DNA from: Eudromia elegans
Lineage: Eukaryota; Chordata; Aves; Tinamiformes; Tinamidae
NCBI GenBank assembly: GCA_003342815.1
Contig: PTEX01000015.1
Location: 4,867,367-4,931,366, forward strand
DNA: 64,000 nt
Direction of reading: 5' to 3'
Shown here one piece after another: positions 1 through 12,980 of this stretch. The notes beneath the pieces are model-generated. The model did no database searches and was not told where the DNA came from. It saw nothing but the letters and a program-made list of their open reading frames with translations. The position numbers and the translations under genes are program-made. How positions within the stretch are numbered: position 1 is the first letter of the stretch; every line of letters starts with the position of its first letter.

Positions 1-1250
1 GCTGGTCCCAGGTAGGAACCCGGGTCTCTCCAGCTGCAAGCACCTTGGACATGTGAGCTCAAAGCCCACACTCCCACTCCAGATGCTGGTACAGACCCCC
101 CTCCCCAGTGACTATCCAAGTGCACATACATGTGTGCACACAAACACACAGGAGGCATCCAGCTGTTGCCCATGGACACACAGTCTACCCATTAGCTGGT
201 CCTAAATCTTTGCTCTTTCCAGGCACCTGACTCTTAAGGTGGACACATGCACACATGGGTCTCTGACCCCCAAACCCTACAGACTCTTTGAAAGTTGTCT
301 CGGACTCTCCTGGTTCTTCTGGTAGCGAACTCTGCTGTGATCTTGCTGTAGATTCTCACATGTACTCCTGGCTTCCAGGTGACTTAACTTACTTATTGGC
401 TAGTCTAGCTCGATACTTGCTAGTGGTCAGACCCTGATCTGTGTATGCTCACTCACTGCAATTGCTGGCAGCTCAGGCACTCCCCTGAGGGTGCCTGGGG
501 ACCCTCCAAACCATGGTCCTTCTTCAGTTGCAGGTATTTAATGTCACTCCAGCGTCTCCAGTATCTGGCATTGCAGACACATAGGGCTGTGTGACCTCTG
601 ATCTGACTGGTTACTGGCACTCAGACCCCCTGTAAACACAGACACTGTGCACAAAATATCACCCAGGCAAAATAGAAGATAGTTTGATAAGAATGGAGAG
701 ACTGACCCATTCAGGCACAGGACACATGCACAGAGATATACTGACCTCTGACCTCTCTGGTCAGAGCTTATATGTGACTGGCCCCTTTATCCCTTTTTTT
801 CCCCATTTTACCATGCTTATTTGTCCCCAGATCACCTAGATCCTTACCTTTCTCTGATTCTTCCCCTTAACATTCTATACTATGTCTTATGCAATCCTTC
901 AGTGCTCTTTCCTACGTCTCGTGCCCCTAGACAGTGACCCCTCAATCTGAGACCTGCTCCAGAGAATCCTTCCTATTGATTCATCCTGCTGGATTTCATG
1001 CCTGGCCCTTGGGCCTGACACTATCCTAGGAGAGCCCTGGAGAAGCCCAGAGAAGGTGTCTGTTCCCTGGAATAGGTAATCTGAGTTCCCCCACCTGCCA
1101 TGGTGCCTCTTCTGTGCTGCAGGAGATGAGTCCTTGATGGGCTGATCAGAGGTGAGCTTGGGAATAGTCAGGATTTGGATTCTCTCACCTTCTGTCATCT
1201 CTCTATGCTCCTTTGTATGTGTGTGTAGAGGAGCTGTTTATTACATAACT
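1..1250. other. Unclassified segment, possible old retroelement DNA
   Basis: This stretch is richer in G and C than the AT-rich DNA after about 1250 and is full of CTGAC/CTGACCTCTG-like words, for example near 593-612, 743-765 and 265-275. It has no splice-flanked exon or protein frame that I recognise. The longest frame (minus strand, 899-1198, 99 codons) has no familiar motif. The texture resembles a decayed LTR or other interspersed repeat cut by the window edge, but I could not match it to a family. Confidence 0.25.
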
Positions 1251-4200
1251 CATCAGGTATCATATTAATCAGACTACTCGCGTTTGTATATGAAAGCATG
1301 TCTTAAATTTGAGTCAGGCAAAGATTGTATAATACAGCACAACTGCTAATTAAATATTAGTATATTCAAGTCACTGTTTAGTTTCCATCTGTTCCAGCAC
1401 ATGGGAAATTGTCAGCATTGTTAAGGACACTTTTGTAAAATGCAGATTTTCTAGTCCCAAGTATTCAAAATGATCCCAAGTCATTAGGGTTTCCTAAGGG
1501 AGAGGGAATGTTGTTTCTTTTGACTTTTTTTTTTTCCAGCCCTTAAGAATTTTGCTTTCAAATTTACTACTGCAAAAGTGAGGGCCTTCTTTTGTTCTTT
1601 TGTTTTTGTACGTAAGGAATTCCTCAGGACCTTAGGACTTTTTTTTAACAGACATGATCATAAATACTACAAGTGCAAACTGAACATGCTGGGCTATTAT
1701 AGGACTTCCCTATAAAGCTCTTTCTCTCCTCCAGCTGATGATTCACCATTTTCAAGTTTTAGGTTGCTTGCTTATCATGAAGGAGCTCCTGTAAAACACT
1801 GTTCTTCTCAACCACTGAGCCAAGCTCTCAGCCACTTGGCTTTCAGCACTTCTGACACTGATTTGTGCCTAAGTTATGCTTTTTAATATTGGTAGTTTGG
1901 AAGAATAAATATTTAAAGGGGATCGCTCTGGGAGAGTTACATCCACTAACCCTTGTTGAATTCTCCTTGGATAGCTTGGTTACTATGCATGTGTGTGACT
2001 ATCCATGTGCATATGGGAGATAGCCCCTTCATACCTTTGTATTCAATAAGTCAATTTCTGGGACTGCCACAGGCTTTCTTAAGATGAAGTTCTCTTTGAG
2101 ACTAAAATATTGCAAACTATATGAAACTGCTGCTCTATTTTCCGTCCCCGCTACTTCATCCCTCCAACCTCCCCCCACCCACCCCCATCTAGGTTGTGGG
2201 CAGATTTGCCTCTACAAAGGTCTTTGAGCACCTCTGGTGTAACACCAGGCTTCATATCCATGTTCCCTGCGTCTGGAAGATGTCTTTCCTGCCCTTCCTT
2301 CCATTCAGGACTAACACCTAGTTCTCCATAAACATAACTGCTCATGGGCATGCTAAAATGGATGACAGCAACAACAGCAAAAGATAAGGTATTTCCTGGA
2401 ATTCCCTTAAAAGCCCCTTAAAAGTCCCCAGTTTTGAACTTAGACCTTCTTTTATGTTCCCTCAGCTTGACACACAGATTTGAACTCAAGTATGTGGGAC
2501 TGACACGCCTGAACAGTAGCCCTGTGTTTATATTGCTCTACATAATGTTACAGTACTGAATTAACTTAAAATGCCCAAATGAGTCATCAATAAGAAAACA
2601 AAACATGCTCTTCCACCCTTGCAGCAGCAGGATTGGAAGGCTGTAATGAGAAAAAAACTGTCAGAAAGGACAAAGTCTCTCAAGAGTAGCAGGACGGTAT
2701 CTATCCAAAAGGCAAGTGGAGTCCCAGTTTATGACATCTGTTTTGAAATTTTAAAAATTTGGAACTTTGTCTCAGGGACTTCTGAAATAGTCTTATTTTG
2801 TCCTGAATGACAAGATGGAATATTTGCATATAGGTTCCTCCTTTTCAGCTGAATACATTTACAGTAGACCACTTACAGAGAAGGTTTGCTTATTTTTGTC
2901 TGACCGGTAACTTATTCTCCATTAGATAACAATTTCTTCTCTTCAATGAAGTATAAAGTAGAAGAAACAAATTGCAATTGAGATTTTTCTTTCTGATGAA
3001 GAAATATATGGCTCTTATACCTGGAAAACATCTGACCAGAATATTGAATATAGCAATATCAAGATGCTTATATCTTCAGGTCCTAAATATAGGTTGTATC
3101 TCTTGAGCTTTGCTTGCAATGACATTGTTTTTGTCACCTTCAGTAGCTAGCAAAGCTTTCCAGGTGCCCTCTCTAATCTTGTGGTAATAATCGCAGTGGT
3201 CCATTATAACAAAGCAGCAAGGTACTCCTGCTGGAAGGAGGTCTAAAAAAAGCACATTTGAGATGATGATTATTTCAGGAAGTCCTAAGTAGGCTATGCG
3301 GTTGCATAGCAACAGAGCCAGGCAGCCCTTAGAATCTAAAGCAGCCTGCGTACACATGGGAACAGAAAGCAAAAAAGAGAGAAACCTCAAAAAACCTAAA
3401 GGTCGGATTGAGAGAAGTCAGAGTGAAATGATGGGCAGTATAGAATGAGAATTCATCTTAAGAGAGAGAGTAAGTTGAAGGGATTTGGTTTTAAATAAAA
3501 AAAAAATAAATAAAACCTAAAATGATGTCATCTACATTGTGTTTCTTTAGTTTTGCTTAGAAAAAAAAAAAAAAATCAAATGTTAAGGAGATGTTGAATG
3601 CCTTTCCATAGGAAAAAAAAATTACCCAGGAAGGTTGGATTTATTTTTGAGGCAAGAAATGTCAACCAAATAGCATGAATAAAATATTGATTAGTGTCTT
3701 ACAAGACTGTGGTACAGAAAGATATAAATATTTTTATGCTATTAAAAAACTAATTGTGTCACTTTCATACTTCTCTGAGATGGCCCAGTGGTGTTTATCT
3801 TTGCAAGTATCAAAGAGTTGCTAGCACCATTGGGTGCATTCTTGGTAATATTCAAACTTACATGTAAAATAAGGCATCTTATCAGAAACACCACTTTATA
3901 CCATAACAAATTTGTTTTTGCAAGGGCCAATTTGCTTTTAATAAAAGAGAATGAACGAATCAATGCTTCATGATTGGTAACATACAGTCATGCTATCAAA
4001 ACAATGAAAATTCCCTTCCTTCTCCTTATTCTTCAGTATTTTTTTTTAATTGTCACTGCCCAAGAAACAATAGCGGTAACCTCAAACTCTTCTCTTCTGG
4101 ATGCAGAAACATATACTGCAATAGTGAGTCAAGGGCTCATTGCATTGAGGGCCACATGCTTTTTGTTGACCTGTTGCAGGAGAACCTACCTAAAAGGTAC

Positions 4201-5863
4201 GTGACACAACAAATAGCTTCCTGTGGCTCCAGGATTTCAGCCTACCAATAGCTGTTCGGTCCTCAGGAGCTGAGGGTAACGTCTTGGGGTGGAGGATGGA
4301 GGTTCTACTTTAAACACTTGCTAAGCAGAGTTTAGGGATAGCTAATCTGTGGAGCACTTGAGTGGCTTGAATACTTGATAACTGGACAGAGCATAGTGCT
4401 GGAGGAGCATTGAGAATCCTAGCAAACAGGTTTGGAAAAAGTCTCCAGAAGTGTGCAGGTGCATCCTCTGTGGGAGCAGTGATGACACGAGACAGCTGGC
4501 AGTTCTAATTTCATGCTTTCCTCTTCAAAGTCCTTTTGTTATCTAAAAACTGATACTGTAGATTCTGCAAACATGTAATTCAAACTGCCAGCTCTTGCAC
4601 TTCTTGTGGGAGACACAGAACCTTGATCTGGCTTCTTCCTAATCCTCTGAAAAGTCCAAATGCGGGACTTAAAGTTTGCATTTTGTGAGCTTGTTAATGG
4701 GAGCGGTGTAACAGAAAGATTATCTTTTCTAAATCACATCTCTTGCAGTGAAGTCATGAGATGGAAGATGTTCTAAAACAACACTTTTTTTTAGAGGAAA
4801 GTGGACATGGAGTATCGTCTGGAGATGAAGTATATACCATAAGTGTGTTAAATCTTAGTCCAGCTGCAAGCAGTGAAATTGTTCCACATTATTCTAGGCA
4901 AAGCCAACATAATTGATTGATAAGTAAGAAATAAGTCATGGCTAAGTTGTCTAGTATCTTTCTACCAGCCCTAAGTTTTAATGACATTTGAAAACAATAG
5001 AGAGTCAGGTTGAGCTTAAAGTTGTCAAACTGGGCATGCGTTAATATGGGAGAGCCTATGTTTATTTCCAAGCTACCTTATTCACTGTTAGGAATTGTAG
5101 CAGCTATAATAAATTACTTGTGAATTTGACTGCCAAACACCACTAATTCAGCTGAAATTTTCAGCTCATGTACATGAATGGATTCCTCCCGCACCATGGA
5201 GGCATTTCTCATGAAACACAGCTGGCTCCCTTTTAACTGGAAAAATACATGGCAAAATGTGCTGCATATTGTCTGTATGCCATTTCTGCTTTGATTAATG
5301 CCTCCTCCTTTCCCCACACCCTGGGAATATTTCTTTACTTTGGCTTAGAAAGCAGTTGCACTAATAAGCTAATGAATATCTGCAGAGAAACTATGATGTC
5401 GAGGTGATAAACATTTATATATGTTGAATTAAAAGGATTCTGGCCACCTGAACTTTTAAAGATATCTAGAATAGTAATAATCTCACCTAAATTAAGGCCT
5501 GTACGATAATGCTCTTGATCCACCTTCTGGACTTAGGAGAAAGAGGTAAGCACATCTAAAGTACTAGTTGCATTCATTTGTAAACAAAACCATTAATATA
5601 GGTTAGATGAATCACTGCGTGTAAGTACCTGCCTACATATGTGTGCACAGGCATTGAAGATGAGTTAAATGATTCTCGTTCTTAATCCCTTGCAGAACGC
5701 TAAGTTTCTGTGTAAAACTGGACATGGGAGTGATGTGACAGTAAATCACGTGTGACTGGTCGCCCATTGCTGCCTGTTGTGCAGTTGCTCGTTGTGGTAC
5801 ATGGGTCTAAATCAGCAAACTGCTTTGCTGTAGGACCGCCAGTAAAAACTTGGCTAAATTAAT

Positions 5864-5886
5864 ATTTTTTTTTATATATATATATT
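5864..5886. repeat. T-run followed by (TA)n microsatellite
   Basis: A short T run passes directly into alternating TA for about 14 bases. It is low-complexity DNA with no further signal. Confidence 0.8.
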
Positions 5887-6305
5887 CATTTGAAAGTTGT
5901 CTACAAAAATCACAGCGTCTCACAGAAGATTGGCCCCAAAAGTTTGCAGGTTGCGGATACAAGACAGTTCAGTGTTTTTTTGTTCTTCCCTCCCCACTGC
6001 TTCCTTTAAATCTGCACCCATGCTATTGTACAGAGCATGACCAGGCAGGATATAACAGTTATAACCACAGTAGTGACTGTTTTTGTAACAAGTTTAACTC
6101 CAAATAAAAGTCACCATAAACTTCGTTTGCTTTTCTAACGTGAATCATCTTTGTCAATACCTTTAGCACGCAGCTGGCGGTGCAGACTGGCACTTGTTAA
6201 TGATGGCAGTGCCTGTGAGCAGTAAGTTGCTTTGCAGCATGATTCCTTCTGAATTGGGGTACAGTTAGCATGATATAGAGAAGCTTCATGAACAAAGCCC
6301 GTATG

Positions 6306-6307
<2 letters not shown>

Positions 6308-6339
<32 letters not shown>
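6308..6339. repeat. Poly-T tract, 32 bases
   Basis: Uninterrupted run of 32 T. It could be the poly-A tail of a minus-strand retroposed copy, but the DNA to its right (6340-6384) is not a sequence I recognise and no clear target duplication flanks it. Confidence 0.9.
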
Positions 6340-6340
<1 letters not shown>

Positions 6341-6384
6341 ACTCTAAGCCTCCTGGTGCTAAGCAGGCATATACTGTACTTTTC

Positions 6385-6419
6385 TGCACAAAGATTTTTC
6401 TTTTTTTTTTTGCACAAAG
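6385..6419 (-). repeat. Short T-rich insert between 9-bp direct repeats
   Basis: TGCACAAAG occurs at 6385-6393 and again at 6411-6419, with a 17-base T-rich block (6394-6410) between. This is the layout expected of a tail-only retroposition event with a target-site duplication, read on the minus strand. Chance duplication or slippage is also possible. Confidence 0.45.
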
Positions 6420-7082
6420 CACTTCAAACTTCCAATTTATCTTGAATCCTCAATGGACTGAGCATTTCCAGGTATCTAGCAGGTAAGGAAGTGCTCTTCC
6501 CCGTTAAAGGGTGTAATTTTGTCTTCATCTCTTCCCTGCCCTTGCCTCTCCTGTCGTCTGCCTTCTCCCAAAGGAATGCTAGTGACTGCCACACAGAGGC
6601 CCTATGGATAGACTTTTCCCAGGAGGACTCTTGTTCCATTTGAATGAAACAGTGCATTTATTTAAAATGCTGTGTTACACCTGCTGCTTGGATAGAAGCA
6701 CCACACTATTCTAAATAAACAAATTGCAATGCCAGGTGTGTGCCTGCATTCTTTCAGAGCCCTATAAAAATCAGTCTTCCCAGAGGTCAGCTGGATCTGG
6801 CAATGCTCTGTGGGGCTGCCGGATGTTCACATGAGGAGTTTGGTGGCTCCATCTTGCTTGAGGCCCAGATCTGTCTTTACAGTTTGAGGTGCTATAGTAA
6901 TGTGATCAATCATTCATAGACACATCTTAGAAGCCACATGTTGAGGCGATGCATTAACCCTCCTCTCCCTGCAGAAGCCAAGAGGTTCATTCATCAACTG
7001 CAAATAAAAGTCACGATGCCTCTGTTTCTCAAAGATATGTTTCATTGACAGTTCCATGATCTCTTACTTACGAGGCAGATGA

Positions 7083-7117
7083 TATCCTATCCTATCCTAT
7101 CCTATCCTTCCTATACT
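7083..7117. repeat. (TATCC)7 pentanucleotide microsatellite
   Basis: Seven uninterrupted TATCC units, followed by a degenerate TTCCTATAC tail. It is likely length-polymorphic. Confidence 0.95.
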
Positions 7118-7970
7118 ATAGCTCATGGCAAAAACCTCTGTTTAGACTGTAAATATAATCAGAACAAACCTTCAAATACAATAGTGTATTTTAACATGTA
7201 ATATACCATTACTGTATAGAGTGAAGAGATTATGTTGAGAACCACTGATGGAAGATGGTAGTTCATTTTCTTCTATTCCTAAAATAACAATTCCGTGGGA
7301 ATAATTAAATATCCTGACTTGTTTTCTGCACAGGTGTTTATTTCTAATTGCCAAAATGTTTTTGTTATTTGCAGTTATTCCCAACAGTGTCAAGACCTGT
7401 CTATGGGAATGATAATTTCTGTAAATCTTTCAAAGAATGAAATCCTTGTGTTGCTTCATTTGATCATCTCTGCTGTTCTTGTTTGTTGTTCTTATTTCCC
7501 TATTTTTATGAGGTAGTGAAAGAGGTATCTGAGTTTGTGGGCTGAAAGTGGTAGATGAGAAACCAAATAGTTACAGGCATAGTAAAATATATTAGCTAAA
7601 TTTATGGTCTCTTCACATATGACATTTGCTTGAATATTACTCGGATATTCAAGTAGTAATGCCTCAGTAATAATTTTTTAAGGCAGACGTAAAACAGCTT
7701 TGTAATTTATTCTGATTGAAAAATCTGAGTCCAATCTTTTTGGTTTGTTTTATCATTTTATCAGTTGATGTTCATTTAGATATTTTTCATACTAATAATA
7801 CTACATATGTTATATCCACAGTAAAAATAAGGCATTAAAAATGCCGTATCTCCGTTTCATACGTGTAGGCATTTCAGAAGTGTGAGAAGTGTCCAAACTA
7901 CGTACAAGATTTTCAGAGCACAGATGAAAACACAAGTAAAATAATAGCCAGATCACTTAATAACACAGAC

Positions 7971-8032
7971 AAGGGATATCTTTCACTTTCTCAAGGGATA
8001 TCTTTCACTTTCTCAAGGGATATCTTTCACTT
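7971..8032. repeat. 22-bp tandem repeat, about 2.8 copies
   Basis: The unit AAGGGATATCTTTCACTTTC plus TC starts at 7971, 7993 and 8015. The first two copies are identical and the third matches for 18 bases before diverging. Identity of the units indicates a recent duplication. There is no open frame across it. Confidence 0.95.
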
Positions 8033-9864
8033 GTCCACAGACAGTTTGGCTTTCAAGGGTTAACGGTGCTCTCTTGCTCTACAGATGTGTGTGTATCGAT
8101 CCCAAAGAAGCACTGCTGTGTGGTACCCGGGGTACCATCTCTTGTGGCAGAAGTACATTTCTGCTAAATTGTTACTGTGGCATCCATTGTCAATAAGGCA
8201 GAACATGCACTTGATGAAATCCAGGTACAGATTCTTTCTTTCTTCGTGTGGCAGGGAGCTGTCTCTTCACTGGAAAGAGCTCTGTCACTAAGCTAAGACT
8301 ACGTTTGGAACCAAAATTTATTTTAAAAGCATAATTATACACCTTCTCTAAAGCAGACGCACTATTAAATGACAAGTTCTCTCTTTTTATTCCCTTATGA
8401 AAGCTGAATATAGATAATTATATTTAAATAATGTGCTAATCATGATACAACATTTAGCAGCCAAAGCCTGCTAGAATTTTATATGAAAATCTCCTATTAA
8501 TCCCCATCATTAAGCATATATGGAGAAGAGGGGGAGTAAATGCCTTAGGATCATACCTGTTTGTTTGTCTCACATTGCAAATTTACCAGAAAAATGGCAG
8601 TAACTTCTTGTACTAGCCATCAAAATATGCCAAATCCTACAGACAAGCCACATGTTAAATGCCTATTCTTATCTTCTCTTCCTTTTTCTTTTTTTTTTGT
8701 AGTACTAATAAAATAATAATTAAATGCCTTGGATCTCTATAAATTTCTAGTCCTTAAACAGTACCAACAACATCGGTACTGCTAGCCCATAGATTGTAGA
8801 CACTGATTTTAATTTATATTGGTGCGTCACATTTCTCTTTTCTCATTTCCAAACTCTTGAAAATAAATTCACTGTGTAAAACCTTTTTTTATTGAATTAT
8901 TATGGAATCCAGTCAATTTGAGGATTTATTCAAAGTCATCACTTTTGAAAGCTTTAAAATAGTACCTTGAGATTTACCTTTAGGTATTGGAGGAATCTGT
9001 TTATGATTCCTGATCTGATATATATGTGTATATGTACATAACCCTCAAATATTTACAGTATGGAAATGGAAAATTTAACCCAGAAACTGAATTGTGGAGA
9101 TCAATATTCTGGGACCTTTCTGAAAGCTGATTCTTTCTTCACCTATTAATTATATTGTTTCTATCATACTTCAAAATGATACTTTTCTTATCATCCTCTA
9201 TCATATTTTTTTTTCTTCTTGAATTCTCTGAATACCAATTCTATTTATCTTGAAGCTTACCAGTGAAATTCCTACAGTTTTCTATTCTAAAGAAATACAG
9301 GCCTTTGTAAGTATAACAGTGTGTATTATCTGTGTGTTATTAATGTTTATTCTGGATACCTTATCACACTAGCTAAAAATCCAAGAAAGTACATCTTGCA
9401 TTTGTAATGTCCATTTTACTTACTTACCTTCCTCCCCTTCCTCATCCTCCACAATTCTTGAAGACCTTTGCAAATTCCTGCGGGAGGAGGGAGTGGGAAG
9501 GGGAAAAGGACAGAAATCTCTAAGATACAGAGTTGCCAGTTTTATGGAAATATGCAGAGGAAAGGAAAACTGCTATCTGAAAATTACACAAGCTCTAATG
9601 TTTTATCAGGCAAAATGACTCTCCCTGGGGCAAGGTAGAAGCAAAGCTGAGGAAGCTTCAGATGAGGATGGCCCCTTCCCAGTCACCAAGACCCTGAGAC
9701 AGCAAGTTTCGGTAGTCCCAATGCTCAGAGAACTGCATTATTACTTCGCCATTTCGGTTAACAAAAAAGCAGCCTTTTTGTTTCAGCTGAATATCATGCA
9801 GCAGAAAGCCTTTCTGTAGCACATCAGAAAATCATTCAGGAGCTGGTTTTGCAGCTCTTCAGAG

Positions 9865-9865
<1 letters not shown>

Positions 9866-9936
<71 letters not shown>

Positions 9937-9937
9937 T
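9866..9937. repeat. (TTA/ATT)n trinucleotide microsatellite, about 24 units
   Basis: A nearly perfect ATT trinucleotide repeat about 71 bases long. On the minus strand it translates to a run of isoleucine, which explains an apparent 136-codon frame there. Such a long pure repeat is probably variable in length. Confidence 0.95.
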
Positions 9938-10116
9938 TGTTAATACTGGAATTTCTGGGACTGGAACCAGAGTCTTGCACACAGGAGAATCTGATAATGC
10001 ACTTAGTTAAAAAAAAATTTAAATTTTGTTTATGGAGTATTAGTAATAATAGCAAATTCCACTCTTTATATCTTTCCACAAAGACTGAAGAAATGAGGTG
10101 GGTTTTTTTCTTTTTC

Positions 10117-10140
10117 TTTTTTTTTTTTTTTTTTTTTTTT
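10117..10140. repeat. Poly-T tract, 24 bases
   Basis: Run of 24 T, preceded by interrupted T runs from 10103. It is low-complexity sequence. Confidence 0.9.
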
Positions 10141-12066
10141 GAGGGAATGATTGTTTCAGTGAATAAATTGCAGCTTGCTGGGCACTGAGCCATTTGTTGG
10201 AAGGGGAGCTCTCTGGTGATGTCAGTGACATTCCATATTTATGCAGTAATGTCTCAAGATAATGCCAATACAAAACAGAATGGTGTTTGACATTTAAGAG
10301 AAGATACAGGCAGGAAAATTTGGAAGTGTTAATAAATGTATGTTTGGTAACAATCTTTTTTGATCAAAATGTTGCTAGTAATTCCATATTGAGCCTATAG
10401 AAAATGAACCTTACAAGAAATGCTTTCCACAAACACATTTTTCTTCTGTTTTATAGATTGTTTTATTGCTAAAATTAAGTAATCAGTAAGCAAGCTTGAT
10501 AATTCCCCAAATGTTCTTCGTGTTTTTATGGAGCGTCTCACAAGAGATATAATCTCACAGAAGAATATTGTGTGGAGTGAAAAGTTTGTTCAGTCCCCCA
10601 CGCCAAATGTCCCAAGTGACTTTGGACTTGTGCTAGATTAATGTCAAAATCTGACCCGCACCTTGATAAATTATGAGGTTCGCACTTCCTTTCTGCAAGT
10701 CAGTTGCAGTAACAGGCATGGATAAATATAACTCAATTGAGTCAAGGTCTTTCTCTTCTGATCTTGCCAGATATCATTTTTTTTTTCTGAAAAGATCTTT
10801 TTAGAATATATTTTTTTTAAAAAAAGGTCCTTCAAAAAAGTTTTTTTCTAATAGGCCTGTGTATCTGTGCTGGTTTCTTACCTCACAGTAACAAGTCCTC
10901 ACTGGCTTTCCTCATTTTTCACATGTTATAGGATGGTTGATATATTTGGCTTTGAAATTTCTGCAGTCTGCAGACAGAACAAAGGCAAAATTTCTTATTT
11001 GCCTCAGTGTTCTTGTAGTGTTTCAAAAGGAGGGCATTTTACAGGGAGAGAAGCATGTACTCTAATGTCCATTAAGGCATTTTCTATTTAAGAGGCACTA
11101 CACCATTTTATGTATGTCAGGCAGGCTTTTGGTCAATGCTGACCTCTTTCCATTCCCTTTTTTCTTTTTTTTTCTGTTGTTGTTTTTGTTTCAAGCAGCT
11201 TCTTGTTTCCTGGCTTTTGCTTGTAAGAGTAAAACTATCCTAACAGCCATTCAGGATTTGGCATGAGACCTGAAGCTTGATATCTCCAAGCCAAATGTCG
11301 GTCTTGCAATGATACTTGATACAGATATATTTAGTCTAAATAAAATATGATGCAGAACTGTCTTCTTGATTTCTCAAGACATGACCCCCTGCTAAAGTTG
11401 ACAGTGAATTTAAGAGTAGAATAAAGATGAAAGAAGAAAGGACAAGATTTGCAAAGCTTCAGAGACCAGGGTTAGGAAACCTTTATTTGTTGTATCTTAT
11501 GTATCTGCTTTAAAAATAGAATGGTGTTTATCAAAAAAGGAGGTTTTCTAAAGGAGAGGAAGTTGAATCTTCTGCTGCTGCATGGAGTCACGATGTTGAA
11601 GAATCTCCTGCAAGCAGCAATGTCCACCATCTGAGTTAAATGATTTGCACGCTCTACAGAAACACAAAGTCTGAGCTGCTCTACAGTAGCTAAACCTTGT
11701 CACTCCATGTGGCTGTGTGTAATGTCCTTATGGCCACGTCCTTTCTCTGCAGTGTGTAGAAGCAGGGAAGCACTGCACAGATATAACGTATATAGCTGCA
11801 AGGAGGCCACTTTTGTCTAGGGGGTTCCCAGTGCCTCTTTTCTTCCGAGTACTGCTATAGCAGAAAACTTACTCAGTTTCCCTCCTACGTCCAAAAAATA
11901 AAAGGGGAGGGACAGTTACATTTGAAGCGTGGTGATCTAGCTTTTTGCAGGAATCCTTATGTGAATATGAGCAAAACTGTCATAAAAGAAGCATGATCGT
12001 CAGAATGAAAACCTGTCTCTCCCTCCCATTCCTCCCTCCCTCCTCTCTGGTTACAATTCTGTTATT

Positions 12067-12111
12067 AAAAAAAAAAAAAAAAAAAAAGAAAGAAAGAAAG
12101 AAAGAAAGAAA
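12067..12111. repeat. Poly-A(21) followed by (GAAA)6
   Basis: A run of 21 A leads into six GAAA units. This is the usual look of a retroposon-type tail that decayed into a tetranucleotide repeat. No retroposon body is recognisable on its 5' side. Confidence 0.9.
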
Positions 12112-12952
12112 TTCAAGTACGTCAGATACTCCAGCAGGGATAGAAAGGATGAAATAGGAATTTCCATATCTCTTTGGCATTATTAATGCATGTCATCATG
12201 TTATTCCATAATAACATTAAAAATATTTGGATTCCTATGAAAGGAAGTTCTAGCTATTTCTAGCTTGCAGACATAGCTTTCAAACCCCCTTCATTGTAGT
12301 TTAACTGTTCTGCTTGTTCTAAATTAGCATGTCTCCACCCATTTTTAAGACTTAATGATAACTCACTCACTTTGGTGCAGCTACTACACCAAAAAATAAA
12401 CAAACAAAAAAGTTTCAAGTCTATGGACAGTACCAAAATTATCCTTATTGCAGGAAAGGAAAAAATAAAACTTAGCTGGAGCACAGTGTGCACAAGCACA
12501 CAGACCTGTATCTGAAAGCATTGCCAGTTTGTACTTTCCTACTCCTGATGTTCTGTGTGGGCAGAGAAGATCTCGGTGCCACCCCCTACCTGCCTCCCAC
12601 TTCCCAGCTAATATTAAAAGCAGAGACAGCTCTATAGAGAATATGTTGTTAAGCTGAGGTCATTGCTTTCATAAAGTACTCACTAGCAGTTATGAAGCAT
12701 ATAAAATGAAGTGATTTAGATTACTGCTGAATATATTTTGCACAAAATCCACACACTTTTGTTGTTTTCTACTCAATTTCTTCTCTTATTTCTCAAGATT
12801 CTAACGAGGCTTTTTCTTTACTTGCTGTGTATCTGGCAAATTGTTAATGCCTTCTACATCACAGGGAGAACTACTTAGTCTTCTGTTCCTACTCTGTAAC
12901 ATCTTCTGACTTTTGGACGTTCTAAATTTTTTTTTTTTTTCCTCTCATCCAG

Positions 12953-12980
12953 GTACTGCTATGTGGATATTTTGTTAGCA
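12953..12980 (+). other. PKIA: PKIA 5' UTR part of the start-codon exon, with a 5-codon uORF
   Basis: The exon follows a long pyrimidine tract and AG at 12951-12952. The 28 untranslated bases contain an upstream ATG at 12961 whose frame is ATG TGG ATA TTT TGT TAG (12961-12978). It ends two bases before the PKIA ATG at 12981. Both ATGs have G at -3. The uORF could lower initiation at the main start or act through reinitiation; that is inference. Confidence 0.75.

Larger units (their letters stand above)
1251..12952 (+). other. PKIA: PKIA 5' intron or upstream flank, no gene recognised
   Basis: AT-rich sequence before the PKIA start-codon exon. That exon begins with a clean 3' splice site, so a spliced noncoding 5' exon must lie upstream. 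I could not place it: there is no CpG island or obvious promoter here. The PKIA promoter is probably left of the window or in this AT-rich stretch. The region holds several simple repeats (listed separately), and short open frames without recognisable domains. Confidence 0.55.

Noticed and set aside
3076..3390. 104-codon minus-strand frame with hydrophobic start
   Set aside because: The N-terminus looks weakly signal-like but no family resemblance, promoter or conserved motif supports a gene.
8120..8140. Near-palindrome TGGTACCCGGGGTACCA
   Set aside because: It is a single short inverted repeat with an imperfect centre and no context; expected by chance in a window of this size.
9783..10193. 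136-codon minus-strand frame with long Lys and Ile runs
   Set aside because: It is only translated T tract and ATT microsatellite, with no splice sites or domains.
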